From positions 1 to 7,341 of the forward strand of contig JACQTR010000185.1 of the NCBI GenBank assembly GCA_016210705.1: a DNA stretch of 7,341 bases, given 5' to 3'. A program made the translations under genes and the position numbers. Positions 1 to 5,802 of the stretch are shown here, piece by piece. Below the pieces are notes generated by a model. The model searched no databases and was not told the origin of the DNA. It saw only the letters and a list, made by a program, of their open reading frames with translations. The first letter of the stretch is position 1; every line of letters begins with the position of its first letter. The stretch is from Chloroflexota bacterium (GTDB taxonomy: Bacteria > Chloroflexota > Dehalococcoidia > JACQTR01).

Positions 1-1
1 G

Positions 2-70
2 GGGATATTAGGTAAGCGTTTATTAAAGCTCGAGGTTAAAAGTGTGCCTTCCCACGGGGGAGGTAGCTAG
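2..70 (+). CDS. Possible C-terminal end of an upstream gene (partial)
   Basis: Only one plus-strand frame is open from the left edge. It gives 22 codons ending in KSVPSHGGGS and a TAG at 68-70. The strong inverted repeat with a T run begins 4 bp after this stop, which is where a terminator of a plus-strand gene would lie. No family can be recognised from so short a tail. A 22-codon open stretch can also occur by chance, so this is an inference from position more than from coding signal. Confidence 0.3.
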   Translation, partial: GILGKRLLKLEVKSVPSHGGGS

Positions 71-73
71 TTG

Positions 74-131
74 ATAATGCGCCGCTTGGGGTGAGCGAAG
101 AGGCAAGCCGTAGGCGGCGCATTATGTTTTT
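74..131 (+). terminator. Perfect 12-bp inverted repeat with T run, probable intrinsic terminator
   Basis: ATAATGCGCCGC at 74-85 is exactly mirrored by GCGGCGCATTAT at 114-125, and a GTTTTT run follows at 126-131. The T run lies only on the plus-strand 3' side, so the element would end transcription coming from the left. The loop is 28 nt, longer than usual for a terminator. It contains a possible inner pairing (CTTG at 85-88 with CAAG at 104-107). A small mobile repeat or structured RNA end is the alternative reading. Confidence 0.5.
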
Positions 132-136
132 GCTTT

Positions 137-236
137 CAGGATGGCCCGTAGCAGCCTTAAAAGCAGGGTATTTCGAAAAAGCTTGAGCCCAGGTAATAAT
201 GATCATGGTTTGCCTGGAACGGGTAGCACACCGAGG
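137..236. other. Non-coding stretch between terminator and dinB-like gene
   Basis: No convincing gene is seen. A 35-codon plus-strand frame from 141 lacks a properly spaced ribosome site and runs into the end of the neighbouring gene. Read on the minus strand, a 5-bp repeat (CCAGG at 213-217 pairing with 189-193) is followed by GCTCAAGCTTTTT. This is at best a weak terminator for the minus-strand gene ending at 237. Confidence 0.4.
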
Positions 237-731
237 TTAATTGGATAAGCTACTGTGAGGGATGTCCTGTAGGGCTCTACGCAGTTGGGCCAGGTGTTCC
301 GCCTCGTGGTCGGCTATGCGGCGGAAACGTGACCACAAGGTTGAGCGGATTGCACCCGATGCCGGTACTTCGCGCATCAGCTCTTCGTCGGAAATGGTGT
401 CAAGGAGTCGCCACGTTGCTTCCCGGCCTGTATTTAGCTCTTCCAGCAGCTCTTTAACGCTGTATTCTCGGCGTCTCTCCACGTGGCTAGCGTTCCAGCG
501 GTTCAGATCGAAGTTGGGAGCGCGAGCCGGTTCTCCCCGTAGGGTACGCTGAATAGCTCCCAATATGCTTGGCTCAGATGCTGTCAAATGGGCCAGCAGA
601 TCCTTGGTGCTCCAACCGGGATTCTCGGTAGGTTTTTGCCAATCCTCCTGGTTGAAATTCTGAATTAGTTGTATAAGTTCCTGGCGCGTCGCCGTTAAAT
701 AGGTTGCGATCTTTGATTTGGTATCGCTCAT
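237..731 (-). CDS. DinB-superfamily protein (DinB / maleylpyruvate-isomerase N-terminal type)
   Basis: The 164-residue protein fits a single DinB/MDMPI-type four-helix bundle. The helix-2 motif PGWSTKDLLAHLTASE carries His48, and DHEAEHLAQL near the C-terminus carries His142 and His146. Three such histidines form the metal site in this superfamily. The middle segment NRWNASHVERRREYS resembles the NRWN..VA.RR region common in these proteins. Known members include thiol-dependent (bacillithiol, mycothiol) transferases and isomerases and many proteins of unknown function, so the substrate cannot be stated. The ATG at 731 is supported by AAGGA about 9 nt upstream. The gene lies 67 bp downstream of the CcdA-type gene on the same strand. 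No clear promoter is seen in the gap, so it may be the last gene of that transcript. Confidence 0.85.
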   Translation of the reverse strand: MSDTKSKIATYLTATRQELIQLIQNFNQEDWQKPTENPGWSTKDLLAHLTASEPSILGAIQRTLRGEPARAPNFDLNRWNASHVERRREYSVKELLEELNTGREATWRLLDTISDEELMREVPASGAIRSTLWSRFRRIADHEAEHLAQLRRALQDIPHSSLSN

Positions 732-798
732 TATCCATCCTTGCGTTCAAGCGTCCCAAAACCACTTCTACCATATTGCTGGCAGGAGATGTGTTGGT

Positions 799-1467
799 TT
801 AGGGAATCCAAATGATGATGATCACTCCCATAAGCACCATGGTTACTCCCATAGACAACTTGGTCAACCAATATGTTGAGTGTTGCCAGCGTTGCAAGGT
901 CTTTAGGATGGGAGGACGAGTGGAGACCGAAAAAATAAACACCAAAGGGAGAATGAACATAATATTATAAACAAAAAGATAGCCTAAACCTTTCCAAAAG
1001 GTTTCCTTTAGAGTAAGCAGTGCCACTGTGGCCAAATAAATGCCTCCGGAACAGGGAAACTCACAAAGTCCTACCAAAACCCCTAATACTAAAGCTGAGC
1101 CCAGGGTCACCCTACCGTCCCAGCCGCGGGGCACACGACAACGGCTCAACAATGGCGAAATATAAGGTACCCAGAGACGGGGCCAAAAGTATTCTTTAAT
1201 ATTAAAGGCTCCCACTATCATCACCAAAATCGCGGCTACCCAGGCGAAAAAGTCGTGTATACCGAAGAGGTGAAAAGCTCGTAGGATCCCTAATCCAATC
1301 AAAAAGTAGGCCAAAAACATAGAGGCGATATAGACAACCCCGAAACCGAGGATCTGCCTTTTTAAGGCTTGGATGGTGACGAGTAGGCTGACATATAGAA
1401 TTAAAACCCCTATGGCGCAAGGGTTAATGGAATCGATCAGCCCATTGGTTAAAACTAAGTACAGCAT
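799..1467 (-). CDS. CcdA-family transmembrane thiol-redox protein (cytochrome c biogenesis transmembrane region)
   Basis: A 222-residue, six-helix-like membrane protein. Helix 1 contains INPCAIGVL with Cys17 and a later helix contains LCEFPCSGGIYLATVALL with Cys135 and Cys139. CcdA/DsbD-type proteins use one cysteine in TM1 and one in TM4 to pass electrons from cytoplasmic thioredoxin across the membrane; Cys17 and Cys139 would be that pair here. The form NGLIDSINPCA is the compact type seen in archaea and Dehalococcoidia rather than the DsbD type. An in-frame TTG at 1498-1500 would add 11 polar residues, but it has no ribosome site. ATG at 1465-1467 lies one base after the stop of the preceding DUF1573 gene (TAGTATG), which suggests translational coupling, and it starts close to TM1. 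No thioredoxin-like partner is in the window; the DUF1573 protein is the obvious candidate partner. Confidence 0.85.
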   Translation of the reverse strand: MLYLVLTNGLIDSINPCAIGVLILYVSLLVTIQALKRQILGFGVVYIASMFLAYFLIGLGILRAFHLFGIHDFFAWVAAILVMIVGAFNIKEYFWPRLWVPYISPLLSRCRVPRGWDGRVTLGSALVLGVLVGLCEFPCSGGIYLATVALLTLKETFWKGLGYLFVYNIMFILPLVFIFSVSTRPPILKTLQRWQHSTYWLTKLSMGVTMVLMGVIIIIWIP

Positions 1468-1468
1468 A

Positions 1469-2050
1469 CTAGTCGACTTCGGCGGTGAAATGGACCTCAA
1501 CTCGAGATTGAGAAGGGTCGTTGCTGGAAAAGGCTACTACTCTCTCCACCTTGCCTTTGACCGGCATGAGCTTTGGCTCATAGAAGACCTTCAGGATGCC
1601 CTTTTCACCGCTTTTTATTGTTCCAGTCCACAGGGCGTTTTGATGCATGGAAAAACGCGGGCTTTTAACAGTGCCGATTTCGAGGTAAGCATAGGTGCAG
1701 TCGCAGGAGGTGCCCAAGTTAGAGATTTGTAGGTCATTTTTCCCATTGTTAGTTAGGATCACGTCCCTATTTTTGACCTCGTCCATAGAGGTCTTACCGA
1801 AATCAAAATGCGTCTCGGATACCGCCAATTGGGGCGCATTGATGTCGCCTGCAGCGTAAGTTGTTGGCCCTTCTTTAGCGGTTTTAGTGGTATAAGCAAT
1901 ATAAACAGCCCCGGCCAGGATGAGCGCCAGGACAACAAGCATGATACCTGTTGAGGACCTCATCCAATTGAAGATTGATGTGGAACTCGGGGGCTCCCGC
2001 CGGCCTCTCGAAGCTGGTGTTCCCCTAAGGGCACGCTTATTCTTGGACAT
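1469..2050 (-). CDS. DUF1573 domain protein, N-terminally membrane-anchored
   Basis: 193 residues. A basic N-terminus (about residues 1-33) precedes one hydrophobic segment (about 35-54, GIMLVVLALILAGAVYIAY), so the protein is likely tethered with its C-terminal domain outside. The rest matches DUF1573, an immunoglobulin-like fold: the strand with FDFGK (about 82-86), DVILTNNGKNDLQISNL and the signature TSCDCTYA with Cys116 and Cys118. Most family members have SCGC; here the residue between the cysteines is Asp. The ATG at 2048-2050 has GGAGG 9 nt upstream. A TTG two codons earlier is only 3 nt from that site and is unlikely. The stop lies 1 bp before the CcdA-type start. Function is unknown; the pairing suggests a redox partner or a protein supported by CcdA. 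Confidence 0.85.
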   Translation of the reverse strand: MSKNKRALRGTPASRGRREPPSSTSIFNWMRSSTGIMLVVLALILAGAVYIAYTTKTAKEGPTTYAAGDINAPQLAVSETHFDFGKTSMDEVKNRDVILTNNGKNDLQISNLGTSCDCTYAYLEIGTVKSPRFSMHQNALWTGTIKSGEKGILKVFYEPKLMPVKGKVERVVAFSSNDPSQSRVEVHFTAEVD

Positions 2051-2086
2051 TGTCAAAAACCTCCGATAAATTACACTAATCTTACA

Positions 2087-2117
2087 ATAATAGTGACACT
2101 ATGCACAAGCGTAGCAA
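2087..2117 (-). promoter_or_regulatory. Candidate promoter of the DUF1573-CcdA operon
   Basis: On the minus strand, TTGCTA (2112-2117) and TATTAT (2087-2092) are separated by 19 bp. Spacing this wide is poor for an unaided sigma-70 promoter but typical of MerR-type regulated promoters. A 13-bp palindrome overlaps the spacer and the -10 box. An alternative is TTGTGC with TAAGAT at 18-bp spacing. The start codon would lie about 30 nt downstream of the predicted transcript start. Confidence 0.33.
2090..2102. promoter_or_regulatory. 13-bp palindrome, candidate operator
   Basis: ATAGTGACACTAT is a perfect palindrome about a central base (6-bp arms), in the 85-bp gap between recX and the DUF1573 gene, and overlapping the proposed -10 box. 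A further half-site copy, ACACTA, occurs at 2073-2078, 23 bp from the ACACTA at 2096-2101. No T run follows on either strand, so a terminator is unlikely. The regulator is not identifiable from this window. Confidence 0.35.
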
Positions 2118-2135
2118 TGCGAATGAAACTGAGCT

Positions 2136-2762
2136 TTATTTGTTCCGTTTTTCCCACAAGCGATGGACGGAGTGCCTGATAACCTCGTAGTGAAAACCTC
2201 GACGTCGCAAGTACTCGGCCAATTGGCGTTGGAAGGTGGGGTAATCTACTTTGCCCAGTGTACGGGCTTTCCGTTGTCCGGCTTGATAAGCACCAACCTC
2301 ATCGTCCAGCTCTTGGGCCACATCGCTAGCAATTTGTGTGTCCACTCCCTTCTGTCTCAGCTCCATTTCCAACAACCGCCGGCTGCGGGGATTAAAGGAC
2401 GTTCTATTCTCCTTCCAGAATTGGGCGAAGGCGGCATCGTCCACCAGCCCTATTCTTTCGAGGTGGCAAAGGGTTTGTTCGATCGTCTCTTCGTTCCAAG
2501 GACCGCGGCGCAGCCGTTGGTGTATTTCCCTTTGGCTGCGTGGGCGGGGGCTCAAATACCCGAGGGCTGTTTCTAAGGCGCTGTAGAAGTCATCGGTCTT
2601 CCTCAGTTCATCGACTTGGGATTCAGTAAGCTCTACGCTTGGCTTTAACCCGGCCTCGGCCACCACCCGAAGGGAGAGGCTGAGGGCAAAGGTTCCGTCT
2701 AAAAAGATATTGACCCGTTCCTTTTTGCGTTTTTGGCCCTCAATGGCGGTTATGGTTCTCAT
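2136..2762 (-). CDS. recX: Regulatory protein RecX
   Basis: 208 residues matching RecX, the small helical protein that binds RecA filaments and modulates recombinase activity. The N-terminus (TAIEGQKRKKERVNIFLDG) is the usual RecX beta-hairpin start. It is followed by three-helix repeats with recognisable motifs: ALGYLSPRPRSQREIHQRL (about 66-84), the GLVDDAAFAQFWKENR segment (about 104-119), PRSRRLLEMELRQKGV and YLRRRGFHYEVI near the C-terminus. The ATG at 2760-2762 has no clear Shine-Dalgarno sequence (upstream ACCTTAGCCTAAA). That is consistent with low expression or with read-through translation from recA. It lies 74 bp downstream of recA on the same strand, the standard recA-recX order. 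Confidence 0.93.
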   Translation of the reverse strand: MRTITAIEGQKRKKERVNIFLDGTFALSLSLRVVAEAGLKPSVELTESQVDELRKTDDFYSALETALGYLSPRPRSQREIHQRLRRGPWNEETIEQTLCHLERIGLVDDAAFAQFWKENRTSFNPRSRRLLEMELRQKGVDTQIASDVAQELDDEVGAYQAGQRKARTLGKVDYPTFQRQLAEYLRRRGFHYEVIRHSVHRLWEKRNK

Positions 2763-2776
2763 TTTAGGCTAAGGTT

Positions 2777-2803
2777 AAAAAGAGAGACTGTTTGTTACAG
2801 CCC
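2777..2803 (-). terminator. Weak hairpin plus T run between recA and recX (possible attenuator)
   Basis: On the minus strand GGGCTGT, a 5-nt loop AACAA and ACAGTCT (2785-2803) form a 7-bp stem containing two G-U wobbles. It is followed by CTCTTTTTAA ending at about 2777. It is too weak for efficient termination but well placed to reduce read-through into recX. In E. coli a terminator between recA and recX does the same, allowing only partial read-through. Confidence 0.3.
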
Positions 2804-2836
2804 ATACACAAGCTTAGAGATAACTTGGGGTGTCTT

Positions 2837-3865
2837 CTATTCTGAACTCCCCGAATCTTCTTCGAAGATAGCGTGGGGGTGACCGTTGTTGACTCTGATT
2901 TCGCTCTCGATCTCCTGGGACAGTTCAGGGTGTTGACGGAGGTAATCTTTGACATTTTCTCGCCCTTGGCCCAGGCGCCTTTCTCCGTACGCAAAGAATG
3001 CACCACTCTTTTTGATGATACTCATCTCCACGCCAAGGTCGATGAGGTCGCCTTCTTTGCTGATGCCTGAATTAAACATGATGTCGAACTCGGCGGAGCG
3101 GAAGGGAGGGGCCATCTTATTCTTGACTACCCTGGCTCTGATGCGACTGCCTATAGCCTGGCTGCCTTGCTTAATTGTGTCCACGCGCCTCAGGTCTATT
3201 CTTACCGAGCTGTAGAATTTTAAGGCCCTGCCCCCTGGTGTCACCTCGGGGTTGCCAAAGACTATACCCACCTTCTCTCGCAGTTGGTTTATAAACACCA
3301 CCGCAGTGTGAGAGCGACTGATGGCGGCGGTGAGCTTGCGTAATGCCTGAGACATGAGCCGAGCCTGAAGCCCCACATGAGAGTCTCCCATCTCACCCTC
3401 GATCTCGGCTCGGGGAACTAGAGCGGCCACACTATCGATAACAATGACATCTAAAGCGCCGCTACGTACCAGTGCCTCAGTGATCTCTAAAGCTTGTTCC
3501 CCGGTGTCGGGTTGAGATATTAAAAGATTATCCACATTTACCCCGCAGCGGGCGGCATAAGTGGGATCCAGGGCGTGCTCAACATCGATATAGGCCGCCA
3601 TTCCCCCTGCCCTTTGGGCTTCAGCGATGATGTGCTGGCCAAGGGTGGATTTTCCTGCGGCCTCAGGCCCGAAGATCTCAGTGACGCGGCCGCGAGGTAT
3701 GCCGCCTATCCCTAAGGCCATGTCTAGGGAGACTGAGCCGGTTGGTACAGCCTCCACCGTCATTTGGGAAGTGGCCTCTCCCAGCCTCATAATGGAGCCG
3801 CGGCCAAACTGTTTTTCGATGTTGTTTATGGCTATCTCCAGGGCTTTTTCTTTACCGTCGGTCAT
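2837..3865 (-). CDS. recA: Recombinase RecA
   Basis: Full-length, 342 residues. RecA forms ATP-dependent filaments on single-stranded DNA, performs strand exchange and triggers LexA self-cleavage. Key residues align with E. coli numbering: Walker A GPEAAGKST at 66-74 (Lys72), the catalytic Glu96 in DVEHALD, Walker B VIVIDS with Asp144, loop L1 around 155-165 (EIEGEMGDSHVG), Gln194 in FINQLREK, loop L2 through GNPEVTPGG, and the VKNK lysines 248 and 250. The acidic C-terminal tail EEDSGSSE is also typical. Walker A reads AAGKST where most RecA proteins have SSGKTT, a conservative change that keeps the Lys and a hydroxyl residue. The ATG at 3863-3865 is preceded by AAAGGA at 9-nt spacing. It has its own promoter and is followed by recX. 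Confidence 0.98.
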   Translation of the reverse strand: MTDGKEKALEIAINNIEKQFGRGSIMRLGEATSQMTVEAVPTGSVSLDMALGIGGIPRGRVTEIFGPEAAGKSTLGQHIIAEAQRAGGMAAYIDVEHALDPTYAARCGVNVDNLLISQPDTGEQALEITEALVRSGALDVIVIDSVAALVPRAEIEGEMGDSHVGLQARLMSQALRKLTAAISRSHTAVVFINQLREKVGIVFGNPEVTPGGRALKFYSSVRIDLRRVDTIKQGSQAIGSRIRARVVKNKMAPPFRSAEFDIMFNSGISKEGDLIDLGVEMSIIKKSGAFFAYGERRLGQGRENVKDYLRQHPELSQEIESEIRVNNGHPHAIFEEDSGSSE

Positions 3866-3891
3866 ATTTCTAGTCCTTTCCTAATGTCTAT

Positions 3892-3903
3892 CCCAGCCCT
3901 GGG
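3892..3903. promoter_or_regulatory. Inverted repeat CCCAG-N2-CTGGG at the recA transcript start
   Basis: Five-bp perfect arms with a 2-bp centre (cc), lying immediately downstream of the recA -10 box, at the predicted transcript start, and upstream of the ribosome site. A repressor bound here would block initiation, so it is a candidate SOS-type operator. It does not match the E. coli (CTG-N10-CAG) or B. subtilis (GAAC-N4-GTTC) LexA boxes, and no other copy was noticed in the window. It may be coincidental. Confidence 0.3.
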
Positions 3904-3910
3904 TGTTAGA

Positions 3911-3939
3911 ATCATAGCATAGAGCGATGAGCAAAACAA
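3911..3939 (-). promoter_or_regulatory. recA promoter (extended -10, 17-bp spacer)
   Basis: On the minus strand, TTGTTT (3934-3939) and TATGAT (3911-3916) are separated by exactly 17 bp. TGC directly before TATGAT gives the TGn extended -10 element. The predicted start is near 3904, about 40 nt before the recA ATG. This is the best sigma-70-type promoter in the window and makes recA-recX a transcription unit separate from the upstream yggT cluster. Confidence 0.65.
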
Positions 3940-3951
3940 GGCGGAGTCGTA

Positions 3952-4197
3952 TTAACGAGTTACCAATAACTGGGCAATTAGCTGGAGGAGGAAGATAGCA
4001 ATTATAGGGGTAATATCGATTAATCCTATCCGCGGTACGACCCGACGTAGTGGGGCTAAGATAGGCTCAGTGATCTGGTAGAGGAAAACCATAATCGGCC
4101 TGGGGGCTCCAGGGAACCATGAAAGTAAGGCCCGAGCCACTATGGCGATGGTTAAAGCCTGAACCAATAGGGACACAAAATTAGAAAAGATGTCCAT
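3952..4197 (-). CDS. yggT: YggT family membrane protein
   Basis: 81 residues with two hydrophobic segments (about 5-28 and 60-79) joined by a polar turn that carries the family motif ARALLSWFPGAPRPIMVFLYQITEPILAPLRRVVP. The length and the pattern W.P......LY.iTEP.L.P.Rr..P fit single-copy YggT proteins, which occur beside yggS and cell-division genes in many bacteria; their molecular function is not firmly known. The ATG overlaps the stop of proC in TAATG and has a strong AGGAGGAG site about 8 nt upstream within the end of proC, so translation is very likely coupled. No clear terminator follows before the recA promoter. Confidence 0.92.
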   Translation of the reverse strand: MDIFSNFVSLLVQALTIAIVARALLSWFPGAPRPIMVFLYQITEPILAPLRRVVPRIGLIDITPIIAIFLLQLIAQLLVTR

Positions 4198-5003
4198 TAT
4201 CTCTCTCCTCCTAAGCTTAGGGCCTTTTCGTAGGCAGCAATGACAGCTTGGATGAGGAGGGCCCTAAAGCCTCCTTCCTCTAGGCGGAGGAGACCCTCGG
4301 TGGTGGTTCCTCCCGGGGATGTGACCATGTTCCGCAATTGCGCTGGATGCTGGCCTAAGCTCAAGGCAAAGCGAGCCGAGCCTAAGATCATCTGGAGTAC
4401 GCAAACCTCCGCCATGTCTCTAGGCATGCCAATGTGGACAGCGGCGTCGATAAGGGCCTCTATTAAAAGGAAAATGTAGGCAGGGCCACTGGCACTGACC
4501 GCCGTAGCCATATCAATATAGCTCTCCTCAGGTACATAAATCTCCCGTCCTAAAGCTCCTAAAATAGAACGCACGGCGGCTTTATGTTCCTCCTCCACAT
4601 CCTGGGTGCTTGTCCATACACTCATGCCTTCACCGATTTGAGCTGGAGTATTAGGCATAACCCGTACCAAAAGGTGGTGTCCTAAACTCGCCTCAAGAGT
4701 GGCGATGGTAGCCCCAGCGACGATGGATAGGATTACCTGCTGGGGTTGGGCTAATCCCTTTAGTTCGGCCATGACCTGGGGCAAGGTTTGCGGTTTGATA
4801 GCTAAAATGATGATGTCGCCATTGGCTAGAGCTTCACGATTATTGCTGGTAGTGAGCACCCCGTATTTTTGGCTCAAAAGGGCGCGTCGTTGGGGGCTTG
4901 TGTCGCTGACGGTGATGGCTTCGGCGCTTGTAAGTTGCTGTGTTAACACGCCGGCGATGATGGCCTCGCCCATGACCCCACCGCCAATGATACTCAGGCG
5001 CAT
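4197..5003 (-). CDS. proC: Pyrroline-5-carboxylate reductase ProC
   Basis: 268 residues, the usual length. It reduces 1-pyrroline-5-carboxylate to proline with NAD(P)H, the last step of proline synthesis, in the cytoplasm. The Rossmann dinucleotide loop is IGGGVMGEAI (6-15), followed by LAIKPQ (about 67-72) and VRVMPNTPAQIGEG. The C-terminal helical dimerisation domain carries SASGPAYIFLLIEAL and the P5CR signature NMVTSPGGTTTEGL near 226-239. The ATG at 5001-5003 is preceded by AAAGGA with about 9-nt spacing. Its start is 14 bp after the yggS stop and its stop overlaps the yggT start, so the three genes form one operon. No missing catalytic residue was noticed. Confidence 0.96.
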   Translation of the reverse strand: MRLSIIGGGVMGEAIIAGVLTQQLTSAEAITVSDTSPQRRALLSQKYGVLTTSNNREALANGDIIILAIKPQTLPQVMAELKGLAQPQQVILSIVAGATIATLEASLGHHLLVRVMPNTPAQIGEGMSVWTSTQDVEEEHKAAVRSILGALGREIYVPEESYIDMATAVSASGPAYIFLLIEALIDAAVHIGMPRDMAEVCVLQMILGSARFALSLGQHPAQLRNMVTSPGGTTTEGLLRLEEGGFRALLIQAVIAAYEKALSLGGER

Positions 5004-5017
5004 GCTTTGATTCCTTT

Positions 5018-5698
5018 CTAGCCTCGGCGCTGGCCGAAGATGGCACGGCCTATTCTTACTATGGTCGCTCCCTCTTCTACCGCCACGGCATAGTCATCGG
5101 TCATACCCATAGAAAGCTCTTTCAGACCCATAGCCTCGGCCAGGAGGCGCAATTTGCGGAAGATCGGTCGTACCTCTTCTGGGTCGTGGGCCAATGGGGC
5201 GATAGTCATAAGCCCACGTAGCTCTAGATTAGGCAATCTGGCTATTGCCTCTGCTACTTTGAAAGCCTCAGCCGCAGTAGTAATACCTTCCTTGCTAGCT
5301 TCGCCAGAGATATTGACCTGCAGCAATATGGGAAGATGTTTCTGAGCGCGATGGCTAATAGTCTCGGCTAGGGGCAGCGAATCCACGCTTTGAATTATAT
5401 CAAAGATCTGTACGGCTGTCTTTACCTTGTTGCTTTGAAGATGACCAATCATATGCCAGATCGGCCGAGGGTTTAAGAGGGACAGAATAGGAATTTTTTT
5501 TAACGCCTCCTGAACCCGGTTCTCGCCAAAATGTTGGATTCCCTCTCGGAAGGCTGTCACCATAGCCGAGGCCGGCACCGTTTTGCTCGCCGCTACTATG
5601 GTTATTGCTTCTGGAGAGCGCTGTGCCCTTTCTGCCGCCTCAGCGATACGTCGGCGCACCAGTGCAATGTTCTGAACGATAAGTTCGGAGGTTATCAA
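5018..5698 (-). CDS. yggS: YggS/PROSC family pyridoxal-phosphate homeostasis protein
   Basis: 226 residues forming an alanine-racemase-like TIM barrel without the second domain. The PLP lysine is Lys39 in TIVAASKTVPA. Further motifs are QHFGENRVQEA, WHMIGHLQSNK, LQVNISGEASKEG, LRGLMTI and the phosphate-binding end MGMTDDYAVAVEEG then TIVRIGRAIFG; most members have MGMSDD. The protein binds PLP and keeps its free level balanced; it is not known as a catalyst. The first usable start is TTG at 5696-5698. The frame upstream reaches TAG without another start, and the next ATG is deep inside the protein. No good ribosome site precedes TTG (AAAGG is about 16 nt away), so initiation is probably inefficient. 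It heads the yggS-proC-yggT cluster. Confidence 0.94.
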   Translation of the reverse strand: MITSELIVQNIALVRRRIAEAAERAQRSPEAITIVAASKTVPASAMVTAFREGIQHFGENRVQEALKKIPILSLLNPRPIWHMIGHLQSNKVKTAVQIFDIIQSVDSLPLAETISHRAQKHLPILLQVNISGEASKEGITTAAEAFKVAEAIARLPNLELRGLMTIAPLAHDPEEVRPIFRKLRLLAEAMGLKELSMGMTDDYAVAVEEGATIVRIGRAIFGQRRG

Positions 5699-5748
5699 TT
5701 CTGTTGAGTCGCGGCCTTTATTTTTCTATAAATATATGTTGTTATGTG

Positions 5749-5762
5749 CCCCCCCCTTTTTT
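5749..5762. repeat. C8T6 homopolymer run in the yggS leader
   Basis: Eight C followed by six T on the plus strand (AAAAAAGGGGGGGG in the yggS transcript). It lies between the proposed promoter and the TTG start, outside any coding frame. Such tracts can change length by slippage. The G run is too far from the start codon (about 50 nt) to be its ribosome site. It may also be prone to sequencing or assembly error. Confidence 0.6.
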
Positions 5763-5802
5763 CTGCCTAAAGCTCGGGGTCCCTTAGCAAACCTTGGGTT
5801 AC

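Noticed and set aside
47..63. Short stem CCTTCCC-ACG-GGGGAGG
   Set aside because: It has a 3-nt loop and no T run, and may lie inside the end of a coding frame; no function can be argued.
141..248. 35-codon plus-strand frame after the terminator
   Set aside because: CAGG touches the ATG, so spacing is wrong for initiation. It overlaps the end of the dinB-like gene and matches nothing recognisable.
1373..1732. 119-codon open frame on the plus strand
   Set aside because: It lies antisense across the DUF1573 and CcdA-type genes, whose family motifs are clear. Its translation shows no recognisable domain and it has no ribosome site.
2163..2576. 137-codon open frame on the plus strand
   Set aside because: It is fully antisense to recX, which is unmistakable. 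The translated sequence has no family features.
3866..3951. Classical LexA boxes upstream of recA
   Set aside because: Neither CTG-N10-CAG nor GAAC-N4-GTTC was found in the gap; only the unfamiliar CCCAG-N2-CTGGG repeat is present.
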